DNA of 7,510 nt from an uncultured Oscillospiraceae bacterium (GCA_934668605.1 CAKUNY010000093.1:1-7510), one strand, 5' to 3'; positions 1 to 6,625 are shown, counted from the first letter of the stretch. Made by a program: numbers and translations. Notes: generated by a model not told the origin, from the sequence alone.

Positions 1-42
1 TTCTTCCATCTGTTCAATAGTGATTAAGCGATCCCAATCCAT
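1..42 (-). CDS. 5' end of an unidentified minus-strand gene (first 14 codons)
   Basis: Only the first 14 residues are inside the window (MDWDRLITIEQMEE), reading leftward from an ATG at 42 and leaving the window at position 1. The start is well supported: an AGGAGGAGA ribosome binding site (51-59) lies 8 nt upstream and a near-consensus promoter lies further up at 206-234. The acidic, Trp-containing start vaguely recalls small thioredoxin-fold bacilliredoxin (YtxJ-like) proteins, but 14 residues cannot support a family assignment and I give none. The long leader between promoter and start, with a terminator-like hairpin, suggests the gene may be regulated after transcription starts. Confidence 0.75.
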   Translation of the reverse strand, partial: MDWDRLITIEQMEE

Positions 43-116
43 CGATGATGTCTCCTCCTAATTTTTATGTTCTAGCGACGTGCCCGGATTGCTGAGGTGC
101 AAAACGGGCGCTGGGG

Positions 117-147
117 AAAAACGGTCTGTCCGGGGAGAACAGGACCG
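117..147 (-). terminator. Terminator-like hairpin inside the leader of the leftmost gene (possible attenuator)
   Basis: Read on the minus strand, CGGTCCTGT (139-147) pairs with ACAGACCG (122-129), giving eight pairs with one bulged C around a loop of about nine bases, followed immediately by five T (117-121). This has the form of an intrinsic terminator. It sits about 55 nt downstream of the inferred transcription start and about 75 nt upstream of the ATG at 42, so it would act inside the leader. Part of the 3' arm (CAGAC in the RNA) could pair instead with an upstream GTCTG (complement of 171-175), a possible but short antiterminator. I recognise no known riboswitch or T-box consensus. Whether it terminates, and under what signal, is inference. 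Confidence 0.4.
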
Positions 148-205
148 AGCGAACAGGCAATGCCGGAAACCAGACGGCAGAGTCCGCCCATTACAGCTTG
201 ATCCT

Positions 206-234
206 ATTCTAACAAGTTGCACGAAGATTGTCAA
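206..234 (-). promoter_or_regulatory. Sigma-A type promoter for the leftmost minus-strand gene
   Basis: On the minus strand, a perfect -35 box TTGACA (229-234) is followed after exactly 17 nt by TAGAAT (206-211), a 5/6 match to the -10 consensus. Transcription should begin near position 199 and run leftward, giving a leader of about 157 nt before the ATG at 42. This is the strongest promoter-like element in the window. The stretch between it and the mscS terminator (about 235-312) is AT-rich and holds no gene that I can see. Confidence 0.8.
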
Positions 235-312
235 CCGAAGCAGTGCGGTTTTATCGATATTTTCTTAATGTATTATTTGGGAGACAATTTAAGAAAAATG
301 ATATAATACTCG

Positions 313-361
313 CCAAAAATCAAAGAAAACTGCCCTCGGCAGCTTCCAGCCGAAGGCAGTT
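313..361 (-). terminator. Rho-independent terminator of mscS
   Basis: Arms 349-361 and 328-340 form a 13-bp stem with an 8-nt loop. The single mismatch on the plus strand (335 with 354) becomes a G-U wobble in the minus-strand RNA, so the stem is continuous only in that orientation. It is followed on the minus strand by a T-rich tract (TTTTCTTTGATTTTT, 315-329). It begins 4 nt past the mscS stop codon. There is no T-tract on the plus-strand side. Confidence 0.9.
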
Positions 362-365
362 AGAA

Positions 366-1241
366 TTACGAACCCATATGAACATTGATATGCGGGTATG
401 TCATTTCTATGTTAGAGCGGCTGAACTCCCGCGAGATGTTTTCGAGCACATCGTAGTACACATCCCAGTAGTCGCTGCCCTGGGTCCAGAGACGGAGCGT
501 GTAGCTGATCGCGCTGTCGCCATAGCCGGAAAGGCGGGCGAACACGGGCTCAAAGTCCGAGCGTTTGGGATGCTGCGCCGCCCGTGTGAGCGCTTCCTTG
601 ACGGTATCGGGCGCCGCGTCATAGCTTGCCTGCACGACGATCTCAATGCGCCGCAGGGCGTTTCCGGTGACGTTTGTGATCTGCGCGGAGGTGATCTGGC
701 TGTTCGGAAGGTAGACAAGCTGGTTATCCGGGGTGGCGATCTGCGTGTGGAAGACGCCGATCTGCCGCACGGTGCCGGATTTTCCGCCGACCTCGATGAA
801 ATCGCCGACCTTGAAGGGGCGCGTCGTGAGAAGAACGACGGCGCTGGCGAGATTGGAAAGCGAGTCCTGAATGGAAAGCGAGACGGCTAAGCCTGCCACG
901 CTTAAAATCGCGAGCAGCGACGACGTGTCCACGCCCAGCGTCCCCGCCAGCAGCATGACGGCCAGAAACACCAGCACGATCTTCACGGACGAACGGAGGA
1001 AGGCGTGACAGCTCTTGTCCAATTTGGATGATTTGAGCATTTTTTCGGTGGCCTTGAGGATGATTTTTATGCATACAATACATATCACCAGTAAGATAGC
1101 CGCAGAGACGAGCTTTGGCAGAGAAAAATGGTCAAAAAATTTTTCAATGGCAGATCTTGTCTGCTCGGCATTTTCCGACAATTCATCGGCGACCTGCGAC
1201 GCAAGCGGCTCTGCGGCGCTTAAAAAGAGAAAATTTCGCAA
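366..1241 (-). CDS. mscS: Small-conductance mechanosensitive channel, MscS family
   Basis: This 291-residue protein is close in length to E. coli MscS and should form a homoheptameric membrane channel that opens under membrane tension and releases solutes during hypo-osmotic shock. Helices are visible at about residues 41-63 (TM1), 83-103 (TM2) and 107-140 (TM3). TM3 holds the pore-lining Ala/Gly/Ser pattern (SVAGLAVSLSIQDSLSN, 114-130) and the kink region, then the family signature RPFKVGDFIEVGGKSGTV (141-158) opening the beta domain. LPN (178-180) and the C-terminal YPHINVH complete the cytoplasmic cage. The N-terminal 40 residues before TM1 are polar and lack a clear signal peptide. The start is a TTG at 1239-1241, chosen because AAGGAGGA (1249-1256) lies 7 nt upstream and no in-frame ATG fits. 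It lies downstream of ftsH on the same strand, but the ftsH terminator separates them. I found no convincing promoter in the 60-odd bases between, so it may depend on readthrough or a weak promoter. The family is secure; which osmolytes or signals it answers to is not visible. Confidence 0.95.
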   Translation of the reverse strand: MRNFLFLSAAEPLASQVADELSENAEQTRSAIEKFFDHFSLPKLVSAAILLVICIVCIKIILKATEKMLKSSKLDKSCHAFLRSSVKIVLVFLAVMLLAGTLGVDTSSLLAILSVAGLAVSLSIQDSLSNLASAVVLLTTRPFKVGDFIEVGGKSGTVRQIGVFHTQIATPDNQLVYLPNSQITSAQITNVTGNALRRIEIVVQASYDAAPDTVKEALTRAAQHPKRSDFEPVFARLSGYGDSAISYTLRLWTQGSDYWDVYYDVLENISREFSRSNIEMTYPHINVHMGS

Positions 1242-1248
1242 AAATATG

Positions 1249-1256
1249 TCCTCCTT
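1249..1256 (-). promoter_or_regulatory. Ribosome binding site fixing the TTG start of mscS
   Basis: AAGGAGGA on the minus strand is a near-perfect Shine-Dalgarno sequence, 7 nt upstream of the TTG at 1239-1241. It decides the start, since no ATG or GTG occurs in frame at a workable distance. Confidence 0.85.
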
Positions 1257-1302
1257 CGGATTTTTTTAAAACGGAAAACTGGAAATGCGGAAGTACTCCC
1301 GG

Positions 1303-1335
1303 AAAAAATCCGCGCAGCAGAGGCTGCTGCGCGGA
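1303..1335 (-). terminator. Rho-independent terminator of ftsH
   Basis: A perfect 12-bp GC-rich stem (1324-1335 with 1309-1320) has a 3-nt loop and is followed on the minus strand by six T (1303-1308). It lies 18 nt past the ftsH stop codon. It should end most ftsH transcripts before mscS, making the two genes separate or only partly coupled units. Confidence 0.93.
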
Positions 1336-1353
1336 TGGGTACTGGAAATGAAA

Positions 1354-3357
1354 TCAGGCGTCTTGCGCAGGGGAATCGGAAGAAGCTTCCTCAGAAACAG
1401 GCGCTTCGGAGGGGGCGGCTGCGCCGGACTCTGCCGTGGGTTCCTCGGGCGCTTCGGGCGCTTCCAGACGCTTGCCCTCGGCGTTCACGTAGGTCATGAG
1501 CTCGTCGCCGGTGATCGTTTCCTTTTGCAGAAGATAGAGGGCGACCTCGTCGAGAAGCTCGCGGTGCTCGCGCAGGATTTCCTTCGCCTTTTCATAGCAG
1601 CTTTCGAGCAGTTTCTGAATTTCGGAGTCGGCGGCAAAGGCCGTCTCGTCCGCGCAGTTCATCATGGTGCTGCCGTCCAGGTACTGGTTGGAGACGGTGG
1701 AAAGCGCCATCAGGCCAAACTTCTCGCTCATGCCGTACTGCGTGACCATCTTGCGGGCAAGATCGGTGGCGCGCTCAATGTCGTTCGACGCGCCCGTCGT
1801 CGCGATGCCGAAGACGATCTGCTCGGCCGCGCGTCCGCCGAGGAGCGTTTGCAGCTCGACAAGGAGCTCTTCGCGGCTGGAAAGATACTTTTCCTCCTCG
1901 GGCGTCTGCATCGTATAGCCGAGCGCGCCGGAGGTGTGCGGGACGATCGTGATCTTGGAAACCGGCTGCGTGTGCTTCTGAAGCGCCGCGACCAGCGCGT
2001 GGCCGACCTCGTGGTACGAGACGATGCGCTTTTCCATATCGGTCAGAACCGTGCCCTTTTTCTCGGTGCCCGCAATGACGACCTCGAAGGACACGAGAAG
2101 ATCCTGCTGGTTGACGGCCTTGCGTCTCTGCCGCACAGCGCGAAGGGCGGCCTCGTTGACGAGATTGGCAAGATCCGCGCCGACCGCGCCCGCCGTTGCC
2201 TGCGCGATTTTGTGAAGGTCGACATCCTCGGCCAGCTTGATATTCTTCGTGTGAACGCGAAGGGTCTGATACCGGCCCTGCAGATTCGGCCGGTCGACGA
2301 TGATGCGCCGGTCGAAGCGGCCTGCGCGAAGAAGCGCCTTGTCGAGAATTTCGGGGCGGTTCGTGGCCGCGAGAATGACGACGCCCTTCGAAGAGTCAAA
2401 GCCGTCGATCTCGGCCAGAAGCTGGTTTAAGGTCTGCTCGCGCTCGTCATTGCCGCCGAATTTGGAATCTCTGGTTCTGCCGATGGCGTCGATTTCATCA
2501 ATAAAAATGATGGCGGGGGCGACCTTCGAGGCCTGCTGAAACAGATCTCGCACGCGGCTTGCGCCGACGCCGACGAACATTTCCACAAAGTCAGAGCCGG
2601 AAATGGAGAAGAACGGTACGTTTGCCTCACCTGCGACAGCCTTTGCGAGCAGCGTCTTGCCCGTACCGGGAGAGCCGACCAAAAGCGCGCCCTTCGGGAG
2701 CTTCGCGCCGATGGCAGTGTATTTCTGCGGATTGTGGAGAAAATCGATGATCTCGACGAGCGATTCCTTCGCTTCGTCCTGCCCGGCAACGTCCGCAAAG
2801 GTCACGCCGGTCTGCTTTTCCATGTAGACCTTCGCCTTGCTCTCGCCGATGCCGCCGAGGCCGCCGCCCATCTTCTTCGTCATGCCGCGCATGAGAAGCG
2901 AGAACAGCGCGTACATGAACACGACCGGCAGTACCCACGAGACGAGGAACGTCACGATCGGGCTGACCTCCTCGGGAAGGTCACGGTTATATTTGACGTT
3001 TGCCGCGTCGAGCTGATTGGTCAGCGCGGTTGTGTCCTGATTGGGAATGAGGCCGGTATAATAGAGCCGCTGCTGGCTCTTGGATTTTTCGGCCTGATCT
3101 TTTGTGAGGATGACGATGCGGTCGTCCGACTGGAACTCCACCTCGCTGATCTGCCCGGAGGAGAGAAGCTCCTTGAATTCCGTATAGGTGATCTCCGTGA
3201 GATAGGCGTTGGAGATGGTGGTGTAGAGGGAGTTGATCAGAAGCGTCGCGATCAGCGCCGCGACGATCAGAATGACAATCCGCCTTGCTTTCCGGTTATC
3301 GTCGTCGCCGCCGGGCTGCGGCTTGTTCGGTTTGCGGCGGTTGGGGTCGTTGCTCAA
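1354..3357 (-). CDS. ftsH: ATP-dependent zinc metalloprotease FtsH
   Basis: This membrane-anchored hexameric AAA+ protease unfolds and degrades misassembled membrane proteins and selected short-lived regulators. From the TTG start at 3357 it has 667 residues. It shows a short basic cytoplasmic tail, TM1 (about 27-48), an extracytoplasmic FtsH_ext domain (about 50-130), TM2 (about 132-155), then the AAA+ module: Walker A GSPGTGKT (228-235), pore motif FVG (261-263), Walker B IIFIDE (283-288), and the second region of homology with arginine fingers in LLRAGRFDR (R344, R347). The M41 protease domain has the zinc motif HEVGH (449-453) and the third ligand Asp in [11 protein letters not shown] (D526). 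The last 40 residues form an acidic Ala/Glu/Pro tail. Small oddities are Ser for the usual Pro in Walker A, Ala for Pro in the arginine-finger loop, and Val in HExxH; none should abolish activity. The reading frame extends upstream to an ATG at 3423, but that ATG has no ribosome binding site, whereas the TTG has AGCAGGTG (3363-3370) at ideal spacing, and the 66 nt between fold into hairpins. The gene is divergent from rlmB and has its own terminator. Confidence 0.97.
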   Translation of the reverse strand: MSNDPNRRKPNKPQPGGDDDNRKARRIVILIVAALIATLLINSLYTTISNAYLTEITYTEFKELLSSGQISEVEFQSDDRIVILTKDQAEKSKSQQRLYYTGLIPNQDTTALTNQLDAANVKYNRDLPEEVSPIVTFLVSWVLPVVFMYALFSLLMRGMTKKMGGGLGGIGESKAKVYMEKQTGVTFADVAGQDEAKESLVEIIDFLHNPQKYTAIGAKLPKGALLVGSPGTGKTLLAKAVAGEANVPFFSISGSDFVEMFVGVGASRVRDLFQQASKVAPAIIFIDEIDAIGRTRDSKFGGNDEREQTLNQLLAEIDGFDSSKGVVILAATNRPEILDKALLRAGRFDRRIIVDRPNLQGRYQTLRVHTKNIKLAEDVDLHKIAQATAGAVGADLANLVNEAALRAVRQRRKAVNQQDLLVSFEVVIAGTEKKGTVLTDMEKRIVSYHEVGHALVAALQKHTQPVSKITIVPHTSGALGYTMQTPEEEKYLSSREELLVELQTLLGGRAAEQIVFGIATTGASNDIERATDLARKMVTQYGMSEKFGLMALSTVSNQYLDGSTMMNCADETAFAADSEIQKLLESCYEKAKEILREHRELLDEVALYLLQKETITGDELMTYVNAEGKRLEAPEAPEEPTAESGAAAPSEAPVSEEASSDSPAQDA

Positions 3358-3362
3358 AATGG

Positions 3363-3370
3363 CACCTGCT
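3363..3370 (-). promoter_or_regulatory. Ribosome binding site supporting a TTG start for ftsH
   Basis: AGCAGGTG on the minus strand matches the extended Shine-Dalgarno AGGAGGTG at 7 of 8 bases. It ends 5 nt before the TTG at 3355-3357, or about 7 nt when measured from the GG core. The upstream ATG at 3423 is preceded by CCCTGTGTTAAG, which offers no comparable site. This is why the shorter protein is preferred. Confidence 0.7.
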
Positions 3371-3372
3371 TT

Positions 3373-3407
3373 CTTTGGGGAATCCCAAAGCCGCGCACGG
3401 CGCGGCT
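3373..3407 (-). promoter_or_regulatory. Two stacked hairpins in the ftsH leader, just before the ribosome binding site
   Basis: On the minus strand, AGCCGCGC (3400-3407) pairs perfectly with GCGCGGCT (3389-3396) around a 3-nt loop. The next stretch, CTTTGGG (3384-3390), pairs perfectly with CCCAAAG (3373-3379) around a 4-nt loop. The stems share two bases (3389-3390), so in RNA they would form as 6+7 or 8+5 pairs, probably stacked end to end. They end 2 nt before the ribosome binding site at 3363-3370. They suit a structured 5' leader (translation control, temperature sensing or mRNA stability) better than coding sequence. No T-tract follows, so they are not a standard terminator. The role is inference. 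Confidence 0.55.
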
Positions 3408-3505
3408 CATGTGTTTTGAACATCTTAACACAGGGGAGGGCGATTTACAAGAATCCGGTATTTTTCGAACGGTAAATTTTCTGTGAATTTCCTGCGGATT
3501 TATGG

Positions 3506-3534
3506 TTGTGTCCGGGGGCAATAGCTGATATAAT
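3506..3534 (+). promoter_or_regulatory. Extended -10 promoter for the rlmB unit
   Basis: TATAAT (3529-3534) is a perfect -10 box preceded by TG one base upstream (TGATATAAT, an extended -10). A weak -35 TTGTGT (3506-3511) lies 17 nt upstream. Transcription should start near 3541 and run into rlmB. The rest of the intergenic region toward ftsH (about 3424-3505) must hold the ftsH promoter, but I could not find a convincing match on the minus strand. No CtsR or CIRCE heat-shock operator is visible. Confidence 0.65.
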
Positions 3535-3586
3535 ATATGTTGGATTATTTTAATGAGGCCGTATGGCCTTTGAAGTGGAGCTGCAG

Positions 3587-4423
3587 ATGGAAGAAAAGAG
3601 AACTTACAGACAAAACCGCGAACAGAAGCCCCAGCGGGGCGAGCGGAAAAAGGACTTTTCCAAGCGCGAGCGCGAACGCGAGGAAGCGCCCGAAAATATG
3701 CTGGAAGGCAGAAATGCCGTCACCGAGGCGCTCTCCGCCGGACGCACGATCGATAAGCTGCTCGTTGCCGACGGCGACACCGACCGGGCGCTGGCTCGTA
3801 TCTGCGCGATGGCAAAGCAGGCGGGCGCTGTCGTCGTCCCGACCGACCGCAGAAAGCTCGATTTCCTGTCGGCTACGGGCGCGCATCAGGGCGTCATTGC
3901 GATGGTCGCGGCGCACGATTACGCGAGCATCGACGATATTTTAAAGAAAGCGCAGGATGCGGGCGAGCCGCCGCTCATTGTCATCTGCGACGAGCTGTCC
4001 GACCCGCATAACCTCGGCGCGATCATCCGTACCGCCGAGTGCGCGGGCGCACATGGCGTCATCATCCCGAAACGAAGAAGCGTGGGGCTGACGGCGGTCG
4101 TCGGAAAGGCCTCCGCGGGCGCGCTCGAGTATATGCCGGTCGCGCGCGTATCCAATATCACGGCGGCCATCGATACGCTCAAAAAAGCGGGCGTGTGGGT
4201 CTACGGCACGGCGGCAGAGGGCGATACAACGCTCTACAGGGCAGACCTCAAAAGCGCTGCCGCCATCGTCATCGGAAACGAGGGCGAGGGCATGAGCCGC
4301 CTTGTCTCCGAGCGCTGCGACTTCAAGGTCAGTATTCCCATGAAGGGCAGCATTTCATCCCTCAACGCATCGGCTGCCGCGGCTATCATGCTCTATGAGG
4401 CCGTGCGCCAGAGAAGTGTCTGA
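3587..4423 (+). CDS. rlmB: TrmH/SpoU-family 23S rRNA (guanosine-2'-O-)-methyltransferase, RlmB-like
   Basis: This SPOUT (alpha/beta-knot) enzyme transfers a methyl group from S-adenosylmethionine to a ribose 2'-OH; RlmB modifies a guanosine in the peptidyl-transferase P-loop of 23S rRNA. From the ATG at 3587 it has 278 residues: a highly charged N-terminal extension (1-37), the substrate-binding domain opening with LEGRNAV (39-45), then the three SPOUT motifs. Motif 1 is DPHNLGAIIRTA (139-150; conserved Asn142 and Arg148), motif 2 IVIGNEGEGMS (227-237), and motif 3 IPMKGSISSLNAS (250-262), which forms the knot and cofactor pocket. All key residues are present. The start at 3587 is preferred because GGAG sits 6 nt upstream; an ATG at 3563 (GAGG, 4 nt spacing) would add MAFEVELQ and cannot be excluded. 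The gene is first in a unit with the P-type ATPase-like gene 31 nt downstream. The family is certain; the exact rRNA target is inferred, since TrmH paralogs with other targets share these motifs. Confidence 0.9.
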   Translation: MEEKRTYRQNREQKPQRGERKKDFSKREREREEAPENMLEGRNAVTEALSAGRTIDKLLVADGDTDRALARICAMAKQAGAVVVPTDRRKLDFLSATGAHQGVIAMVAAHDYASIDDILKKAQDAGEPPLIVICDELSDPHNLGAIIRTAECAGAHGVIIPKRRSVGLTAVVGKASAGALEYMPVARVSNITAAIDTLKKAGVWVYGTAAEGDTTLYRADLKSAAAIVIGNEGEGMSRLVSERCDFKVSIPMKGSISSLNASAAAAIMLYEAVRQRSV

Positions 4424-4454
4424 GGTATCTAAGGAACCGAAACAGGAGCAGCGC

Positions 4455-6614
4455 ATGAAGAAGCAATCGCAGGATCAGACGAACGAACAACTGCATATGG
4501 GCGATGCTGCGGCTGCGCAGGAGGAATATTCCTTAGAGGATATCATGAACGAGTTCGGCGGCTGGAGCAAAAGGGCAGAGCCGGAACAACCGGCGCAGGC
4601 GCCGCCCGATACGCCGGAGCCGCCGCAGAAGGCGCCTGATGCGGAACGAAAAGCGCCGGAGACAAAGGTCGTCCGCTTCCCGAAGGGGCAGCCGATCCGC
4701 GCGGAGGGAGAAGCCAGGGAGCCGAAGAACCCCGCCGATTTCAAAGGCCAGACCATTCGCTTTACGCCCATCCGCGAGGACAGTGCGCCGGAGGAAAAGC
4801 CGAAGATCTGGACGTATCAGGCAGAGCCAGACCCCGAGCCCGTGCCGGACAATCCGAAGGAAGCGAAAAAGGCGGCGCAGCGGGCAAAGCACGCGGAAAA
4901 AGAGGCAAAGAAGCGCCAGAAGCAGTTAGAGCGCCATCAGAAGCAGCAGGCAAAGCGCATGGAGCGGCGCAGAGAGCAGCCCGAGCGGGAATTTCCCGAC
5001 TGCCGCGCGGCCTACGCGTACTATGCGCAGGGCACGTACCAGAGGCTGCGGCTGTTTTTGAGCGTGCTGCTCGCGCTCGTCTCCGGGGCGCTGGCGTACC
5101 TTTCCAGCTACACGCTCGGAAGCTACGACTTTACCGCAAATGCGGAAAGCTTTTCGCGCGTCTTACTCATTATAATGATAGTGCAGGCGTTTATCGCCTT
5201 TGACGTGATGCTGCGCGGCGTGCGCGCGGTTTTGAAGTTCCGGTATGATCACGCGAGCATGCTGGTGGCTCTGACGCTCGCGTGCGCGGTGGACGCGGTG
5301 ATCGCCATTCGCGCCGGGCGCATTCCGTTCTGCCCGGCGGTGACCCTGCAGCTCAGCATGGCGCTTCTTGGAGAGTACTCCATGCAGCTTGCGAAGGTGC
5401 GCACGCTCAAGGCCGCGTGCTCGATGAACGAGCCCAAGGCCGCCGTGCGCGAGGAAAAGGCGTGGCACGGGGAGGACTGCATTTTCAGAAGCGAGGGGCA
5501 CCCCGATACCTTTGTCCGCGAGCTCGAGATTCCGGATGCGGGCAGCCGGATCATGCGCGTCTACGCGCCGGTTCTGACGCTCGTGACGCTGGGACTTTCG
5601 ATTTTGAGCATGCTGCAAGCGGAGGACAGCTTCCTCTGGGCGTGGACGGCTCTGATGATCGCAAGCTTCCCGGTCGGGATTTTCCTGAGCTTTTCCCGCC
5701 CCTTTGCCGCGCAGGCAAGGCGGCTCTCGCGCGCGGGCACTGCCATCGGCGGCTGGTTCGGAGCCAGAATGCTCGGCGGAGAATGCGGCATTGCGATCGA
5801 AGACGCGGATCTGTTCCCGCCGCAGAACGTCACGCTCAACGGCATGAAAATCTACTCCGACCGCTCGGTCAGCCAGATCATCGGCTTTGCCAACGCCGTG
5901 GTGCAGACGGCGGGAAGCGGCCTTGCGCCGCTTTTTGAAGAGATCATGCACAACCAGAACGGCCGGCACTACAGCGTCGATACCTTCCGGCGCTATGAAG
6001 GAGGCGGCCTTGGCGCGGAGATCCGAGGAGACGTGATCCTCATGGGCTCTCTCGGGTTTATGAAGCTCATGCGCGTGCACATGCCCGAGGGCGCGAGAGT
6101 CAAGCAGGCGGTCTATTTATCTGTCAACGGAGAGCTTGCCGCCGTCTTTGCCCTCAGCTACGCGCCTGCGACGAATGTCAAGGCGAGCTTGCAGGTAATT
6201 TCCCGGTGCGCGGGGCTTACGCCGATCCTCGCGACGCGCGATTTTATGATCACGCCGCAGTTTTTAAAGCACCGCTACAAGCTCTCGCCCGACAGGATCG
6301 AGTTTCCGACGGTTGAAGAGCGGGCGCGGCTGTCGTCTCCAGACGCCATCCATGAGCCGAAGCAGGGGGCGCTGCTATCCAGACCGAGCTTTGCGTGCTT
6401 CTCGATGGCTGTCGCGGGTGCGCGCGCGGCAAGAAGCGCCGCCATCGCCGCCATCGCCGTGGCGCTGACCGCAAGCGTCATGGGGCTTCTGGTGCTGTTT
6501 TTCCTGACGTTCATCGGCTCGACGCTGGCGGTATCATCGTGGAATCTGCTTCTGTACACGATTTTGTGGCTGGTGCCGGAGCTTCTGATCACGTCGCTGG
6601 CCGCCAAACGGTAA
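4455..6614 (+). CDS. P1B-type ATPase-like polytopic membrane protein, predicted catalytically inactive, with charged coiled-coil tail
   Basis: A protein of 719 residues that I do not recognise as a named family. Seen directly: residues 1-134 are Pro/Glu/Gln-rich and probably disordered, with a conserved-looking patch YSLEDIMNEFGGW (25-37). Residues 135-180 are almost all Lys, Arg, Glu, Gln and Ala, likely a charged coiled coil. Eight hydrophobic helices follow at about 197-221, 235-253, 268-286, 294-315, 367-388, 394-414, 662-686 and 694-715, matching the order and spacing of P1B pumps (MA, MB, M1-M6). The soluble part between helices 6 and 7 keeps P/N-domain landmarks: a GGG turn in EGGGLGAEIRG (515-525), LSVNGELAAVFAL (555-567), and TRDF (594-597) where TGDN is expected, about 144 residues after EDADLF (449-454), which occupies the DKTGT position. 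CPC is FPV (405-407), the A-domain loop is only about 50 residues and lacks TGE, and GDGxND is absent. Transport by phosphorylation is therefore unlikely. A scaffold or sensor role is inference. The start at 4455 has AGGAG (4444-4448) 6 nt upstream; a GTG at 4416 overlapping the rlmB stop is an alternative. Confidence 0.65.
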   Translation: MKKQSQDQTNEQLHMGDAAAAQEEYSLEDIMNEFGGWSKRAEPEQPAQAPPDTPEPPQKAPDAERKAPETKVVRFPKGQPIRAEGEAREPKNPADFKGQTIRFTPIREDSAPEEKPKIWTYQAEPDPEPVPDNPKEAKKAAQRAKHAEKEAKKRQKQLERHQKQQAKRMERRREQPEREFPDCRAAYAYYAQGTYQRLRLFLSVLLALVSGALAYLSSYTLGSYDFTANAESFSRVLLIIMIVQAFIAFDVMLRGVRAVLKFRYDHASMLVALTLACAVDAVIAIRAGRIPFCPAVTLQLSMALLGEYSMQLAKVRTLKAACSMNEPKAAVREEKAWHGEDCIFRSEGHPDTFVRELEIPDAGSRIMRVYAPVLTLVTLGLSILSMLQAEDSFLWAWTALMIASFPVGIFLSFSRPFAAQARRLSRAGTAIGGWFGARMLGGECGIAIEDADLFPPQNVTLNGMKIYSDRSVSQIIGFANAVVQTAGSGLAPLFEEIMHNQNGRHYSVDTFRRYEGGGLGAEIRGDVILMGSLGFMKLMRVHMPEGARVKQAVYLSVNGELAAVFALSYAPATNVKASLQVISRCAGLTPILATRDFMITPQFLKHRYKLSPDRIEFPTVEERARLSSPDAIHEPKQGALLSRPSFACFSMAVAGARAARSAAIAAIAVALTASVMGLLVLFFLTFIGSTLAVSSWNLLLYTILWLVPELLITSLAAKR

Positions 6615-6625
6615 GGCGCGCGGCG

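Noticed and set aside
72..191. Small 39-codon minus-strand leader frame with three Cys codons
   Set aside because: It has no ribosome binding site, starts only about 8 nt after the inferred transcription start, and lacks the run of one amino acid expected of a classic attenuation peptide.
277..307. Plus-strand TATAAT (302-307) with a TTGGGA-like box at 277-282
   Set aside because: The spacer is 19 nt, the -35 is poor, and transcription would run straight into the back of the mscS terminator and antisense to mscS. Most likely chance in an AT-rich intergenic stretch, though an antisense RNA cannot be excluded.
228..890. Plus-strand open frame of 220 codons antisense to mscS
   Set aside because: No ribosome binding site. 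It lies opposite a clear MscS gene and its protein has the Arg/Asp/Val-rich look of an antisense frame in GC-rich coding DNA.
1285..2430. Plus-strand open frame of 381 codons antisense to ftsH
   Set aside because: It lies opposite conserved AAA+ and protease domains. Its start overlaps the ftsH terminator stem, and its length is explained by codon bias of the real gene; no recognisable domain.
2734..3486. Plus-strand open frame of 250 codons antisense to the ftsH N-terminal half
   Set aside because: It is a shadow of ftsH with no ribosome binding site and no domain. It also crosses the ftsH leader and intergenic region without any coding signal.
3424..3586. Heat-shock operator (CtsR or CIRCE) or clear minus-strand promoter upstream of ftsH
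   Set aside because: I looked for GGTCAAA tandem repeats and TTAGCACTC-N9-GAGTGCTAA and saw neither. The best -35/-10 guesses on the minus strand (for example TTCGAA-16-TAAATC) match too poorly to report.
3563..3586. Upstream ATG (3563) as the rlmB start
   Set aside because: It is possible, but its GAGG lies only 4 nt away and it would add eight residues before MEEKRTYR. The ATG at 3587 has GGAG at better spacing. Kept as an alternative, not as the main call.
5163..6080. Minus-strand open frame of 305 codons antisense to the P-type ATPase-like gene
   Set aside because: His/Arg/Ala-rich composition is typical of a reverse-frame shadow, with no ribosome binding site, promoter or domain. The plus-strand frame has regular transmembrane helices.
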